Below, one piece after another: positions 9,401-9,559 of a stretch of DNA of 9,559 bases. The notes under the pieces were generated by a model. It saw only the letters and a program-made list of their open reading frames with translations. It was not told where the DNA came from and ran no database searches. Each line of letters opens with the position of its first letter. Position 1 is the first letter of the stretch. This DNA is from Actinomycetota bacterium (GTDB lineage Bacteria > Actinomycetota > Actinomycetes > Actinomycetales > Microbacteriaceae): the NCBI GenBank assembly GCA_009702405.1, contig WLIC01000009.1:1-9559 (forward strand), read 5' to 3'. The translations under genes were made by a program, and so were the position numbers.

Positions 9401-9559
9401 CACCAATGGTGTGGCATCTATTACAGCTAACTACTTTGGTTACTGTGTAGTAACAGCTACAAAGGCTGGAGATAAGAACTTCGCCGACGCAACTGCAACT
9501 GCAACAGTTCGCATTGCTCAGCCTGGCACCCAGATTAGCGCTAGCGTGCCAGACACAAC
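3453..9559 (+). CDS. Giant secreted multi-domain Ig-repeat surface protein, right end cut by the window
   Basis: I translated this frame codon by codon: it is open from ATG 3453 to the window edge, 2,035 full codons with no stop. An in-frame TAG at 3426 makes this ATG the only start; AAGGGA lies 10 nt upstream. Order by residue: signal peptide 1-28 (basic K-Q-S-R-R, hydrophobic core, cleavage after A-S-A); glycine-rich domain about 41-250; Ig-like domain about 281-372 (W316-Q-I-S-T-D-G); two putative Ig domains about 374-575 (LPAGMTLN at 412 and LPDGLTFN at 528, each followed by L-S-G-T-P-T); then tandem repeats from 576 onward. Composition is Thr/Ser/Ala/Gly/Val-rich with few charges, typical of extracellular stalks. 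The likely role is adhesion or an envelope filament, which is inference. The anchor (LPXTG, membrane helix or other) would be C-terminal and is not seen. Base composition resembles the neighbouring genes, so there is no sign of recent transfer. Confidence 0.93.
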   Translation, partial: MKQSRRLSILSSLLLTVGLISFIPTASAEAAASCSGATCSQTFTYSASTQTFTPPSAGVNLTITLNGGSGGRGGGDAGGAGGTGLLGSRVVFQYTPSTVSPLYLYPGNAGSNGSGGSCNGQGAGGANFWAAYAGGTGGYAGCQGSSGGGAGGGAASVLSTGDKSGVIAVAGGGAGGGGANINAPGVNAIADTGTQSATTNGANGGTVGGGDGAGGGGGGAGYTGGIGGAAAYDGWNPAGGGGVSGRSFPQAPAATVTSNVNSGNGSITISWPNGPSASTLPSFTTNTSAKVGQVLTPVDGTFVPSAGAVTISNRRWQISTDGITFTDISPLATGNYTIKSSDASKYVRFAEDATDSGNTITYGSAASLQITDVPAFTAETPGTSTVLNVASTPYTFVASGYRNVYTVSAGALPAGMTLNSSTGVLSGTPTATGTFTYKVKATNEAGSDETVELTLVVGKSPVFTSDDSVLESVTRFSNPIRVGAALANFVFTAASYPAATFELKTDSTTIPACGVAPNCANSFETLGLPDGLTFNAATATLSGTPTKVGAYVFAIKASNSLGSSLEFVHMAIASKAPAGFALSSDKNAVTIVQNTTVTATITASGGSGSGAYSFSVDPASSAICSVTSATATTATMTVLAAGNCVINGVKAADGGFAAAKASVTVFINKAAQTATIVTTADSSPLIYGGSSTWLRATGGNGTGAITFSVDPSTSSVCTAGTPSGNNYYVAFSSAGTCKFNVTKAGDAYFLPQTTQFTIQIDKGQITGLYIGQPADANWNGTTPPSRTLSTGGGQGTGAVTYTLDPTSAAVCSLVNNVLTAKSAGSCIVTATKAGDINYKPMTSAAVTWTINQIYQPALSATGATQAGVNIPYNSSSVQYVADPAVLAVITVTGGAGTGSYTYVASNTSGCVVSGAGPIAYITAAPTGNGVGWCTISITKNGDVNYAAQTTNFQFYIPQGPQNSLVATPGSTSIDFVPSTLTDAATAAKTQISVTGGLGTGAVTYAVAAGSTSVCSVDANGLITDKTAGTCVVNITKASDLNYLVQTTTATVTFNKLNQAELVANPADSTKAFTWSPKATSQITTNGGSGTGAVTYAVASGSTTVCSVNASNGLITDITAGTCVITVTKAADTNYNVATDTVTVEFTKINPAAISLSAAPASIAYTTASSKIQTWVTVSGGSSSTGEFVFYVDPMTEDYCSISTVQATRVLVNGNLAGLCLITVVHAADVNYLEQRAFMGLTITKMVQTIGASSSMGLQPYFKESPTAATTINVTGQAGTGVTRFVVDSANSTSNCSVDQMTGNVTSPNIGTCKITVSRDGDDNVQASNSVVISLTISKINQGLVTLTPNADFKFAPGANKATSSLTFGLAYTGIGNFTKIASLTPAVCTITGGGDSTLNPPTFTATATPSITVTALDDGTCTLIYTKLGDTNFNVANSYQASFVINKATQADITASITVGSASMPFVSSPKATATILGAGGSGTGIFNYIVDAASTGICTSNATTGVVTDVTAGVCVINVKRISDGDYVESVVKQVTITFTKIDQSALGVTAGKVALRATTSALDTTTLSTTGGSGTGAVTYVVDANSSTVCSISGTTVTGLGAGDCNITVTKAADSNYNAATATIKLTVTKGTQSTFTAAWWYLTNNGIGTQANPVSFNSSTDQINYLVTNGGTGSGDLVYSIDPSSAAICATAKIRPGYPNQIIVSALGDGECKVKVYKSGGTAWDNSNEVAVSFWIGKIAQATLTATASKSTLTYFGAPANTFKVAVTGGSGTGATSVSINAASAAICADATVANGVLTVKTLGVGNCLLTVVKAASPGYSQVTSAQITVSITKGTQSNLNVSASPAVLTYAASPKATSTITVTGGSGSGAVTVAVDSGSTAICSYNSVTGAITALQAGKCELTATKAADALFNVATGKLSITINKVAQAKLTLTPVSPFLKFVESPKATTVLNLAGGTGTGAVSYTLDPGSSSVCTLDVTNGVASITANYFGYCVVTATKAGDKNFADATATATVRIAQPGTQISASVPDT
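3573..4202 (+). other. Glycine-rich N-terminal domain of the giant protein
   Basis: Residues about 41-250 begin with Q-T-F-T-Y-S-A-S-T-Q-T-F-T-P-P-S-A-G and run through many GG, GGG and GGAGG stretches to G-G-G-G-V-S-G. This is the pattern of glycine-rich heads at the mature N-terminus of actinobacterial surface proteins, and it resembles the Gly_rich family by eye. Glycines are not spaced as G-x-y, so it is not collagen. Codons are mostly GGT and GGA, except a run of five GGC at 4092-4106. Two cysteines (118 and 142) could pair, as could C34 and C39 just before the domain. Confidence 0.7.
4293..4568 (+). other. Ig-like domain of the W-x-I-S-x-D-G type
   Basis: Residues about 281-372 contain K-V-G-Q-V-L-T-P, then R-R-W-Q-I-S-T-D-G-I-T-F-T, Y-T-I-K-S-S-D-A-S-K-Y-V-R-F and a closing strand. 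This order (G-x-x-L-T, W-x-x-S-x-D-G, Y-x-x-x-x-x-D, V-R-F) is common in stalks of actinobacterial surface proteins. It links the glycine-rich head to the later Ig domains. The family name is not certain. Confidence 0.55.
4572..5177 (+). repeat. Two putative Ig (He_PIG-type) domains
   Basis: Two successive domains (residues about 374-461 and 462-575) share L-P-x-G-[ML]-T-[LF]-N, then L-S-G-T-P-T, then F-x-[IV]-K-A-[ST]-N, the hallmark of the He_PIG family found in extracellular proteins. The second carries an insert with cysteines 513 and 519, while the first has none. They are a different fold family from the array that follows. Confidence 0.8.
5178..9559 (+). repeat. Tandem array of 15 complete two-cysteine Ig-like repeats, a 16th begun
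   Basis: Unit starts are 5178, 5460, 5739, 6009, 6327, 6618, 6894, 7185, 7467, 7794, 8079, 8349, 8676, 8964, 9240, and a partial one at 9522. Lengths are 94, 93, 90, 106, 97, 92, 97, 94, 109, 95, 90, 109, 96, 92 and 94 residues. The core is T-G-G-x-G-T-G-x-x-x-Y-x-V-D, then V-C-S, then A-G-T-C-V-I-x-V-T-K-A-x-D-x-N-Y, with a K-x-x-Q junction between units. Cysteine pairs by residue are 624/644, 717/737, 811/826, 910/933, 1014/1030, 1105/1122, 1199/1219, 1295/1312, 1388/1421, 1499/1516, 1592/1607, 1692/1715, 1791/1811, 1887/1904 and 1979/1998. The units are diverged beta-sandwich-like domains seen in actinobacterial surface proteins; I cannot assign a Pfam name with confidence. Confidence 0.9.

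Noticed and set aside
5178..9559. CRISPR array or DNA-level satellite repeat
   Set aside because: The periodicity is about 270-330 bp, exists at protein level only, is in frame throughout, and has no identical short repeats with spacers.
3453..9559. LPXTG sorting motif or membrane anchor
   Set aside because: None seen. The only strong hydrophobic segment is the signal peptide, and the C-terminus lies outside the window.

Overview
The window looks like chromosome from an actinobacterium of unusually modest GC (mid-40s to about 50% by eye). The evidence is an actinobacterial-type PcrA/UvrD1 helicase with a basic, Tudor-like tail, lying directly upstream of a succinyl-CoA synthetase beta subunit gene (sucC). 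From memory, this uvrD1-sucC neighbourhood also occurs in mycobacteria and Micrococcales. A planktonic freshwater Microbacteriaceae relative (Luna cluster) would fit the GC and the giant surface gene, but that placement is inference.

Left third (1-3294), all leftward: a glycerophosphodiester phosphodiesterase gene is followed after 27 bp by pcrA. After a further 53 bp comes the first 15 codons of sucC, cut by the left window edge. A small hairpin sits just upstream of the pcrA ribosome binding site, and a terminator-like hairpin with a T6 tract lies between pcrA and sucC. These are housekeeping functions: phospholipid headgroup recycling, DNA repair and the TCA cycle.

Middle (3295-3452): a 158-bp divergent AT-rich intergenic region. 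It carries a good rightward promoter candidate, a 9-bp perfect direct repeat flanking its -35 and start-site regions, and a small inverted repeat on the leftward side.

Right two thirds (3453-9559), rightward: one uninterrupted reading frame of at least 2,035 codons that leaves the right edge without a stop. It starts with a signal peptide, then a glycine-rich head, one Ig-like 'W-x-I-S-x-D-G' domain, two putative Ig (He_PIG-type) domains, and 15 complete plus one started tandem repeats of about 90-109 residues. Every complete repeat has exactly two cysteines at equivalent places. This is a giant secreted or surface stalk protein, probably an adhesin or cell-envelope filament. Its C-terminus, and therefore how it is anchored, lies outside the window. 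It is the most interesting object here. I see no mobile element, CRISPR array, tRNA or rRNA.
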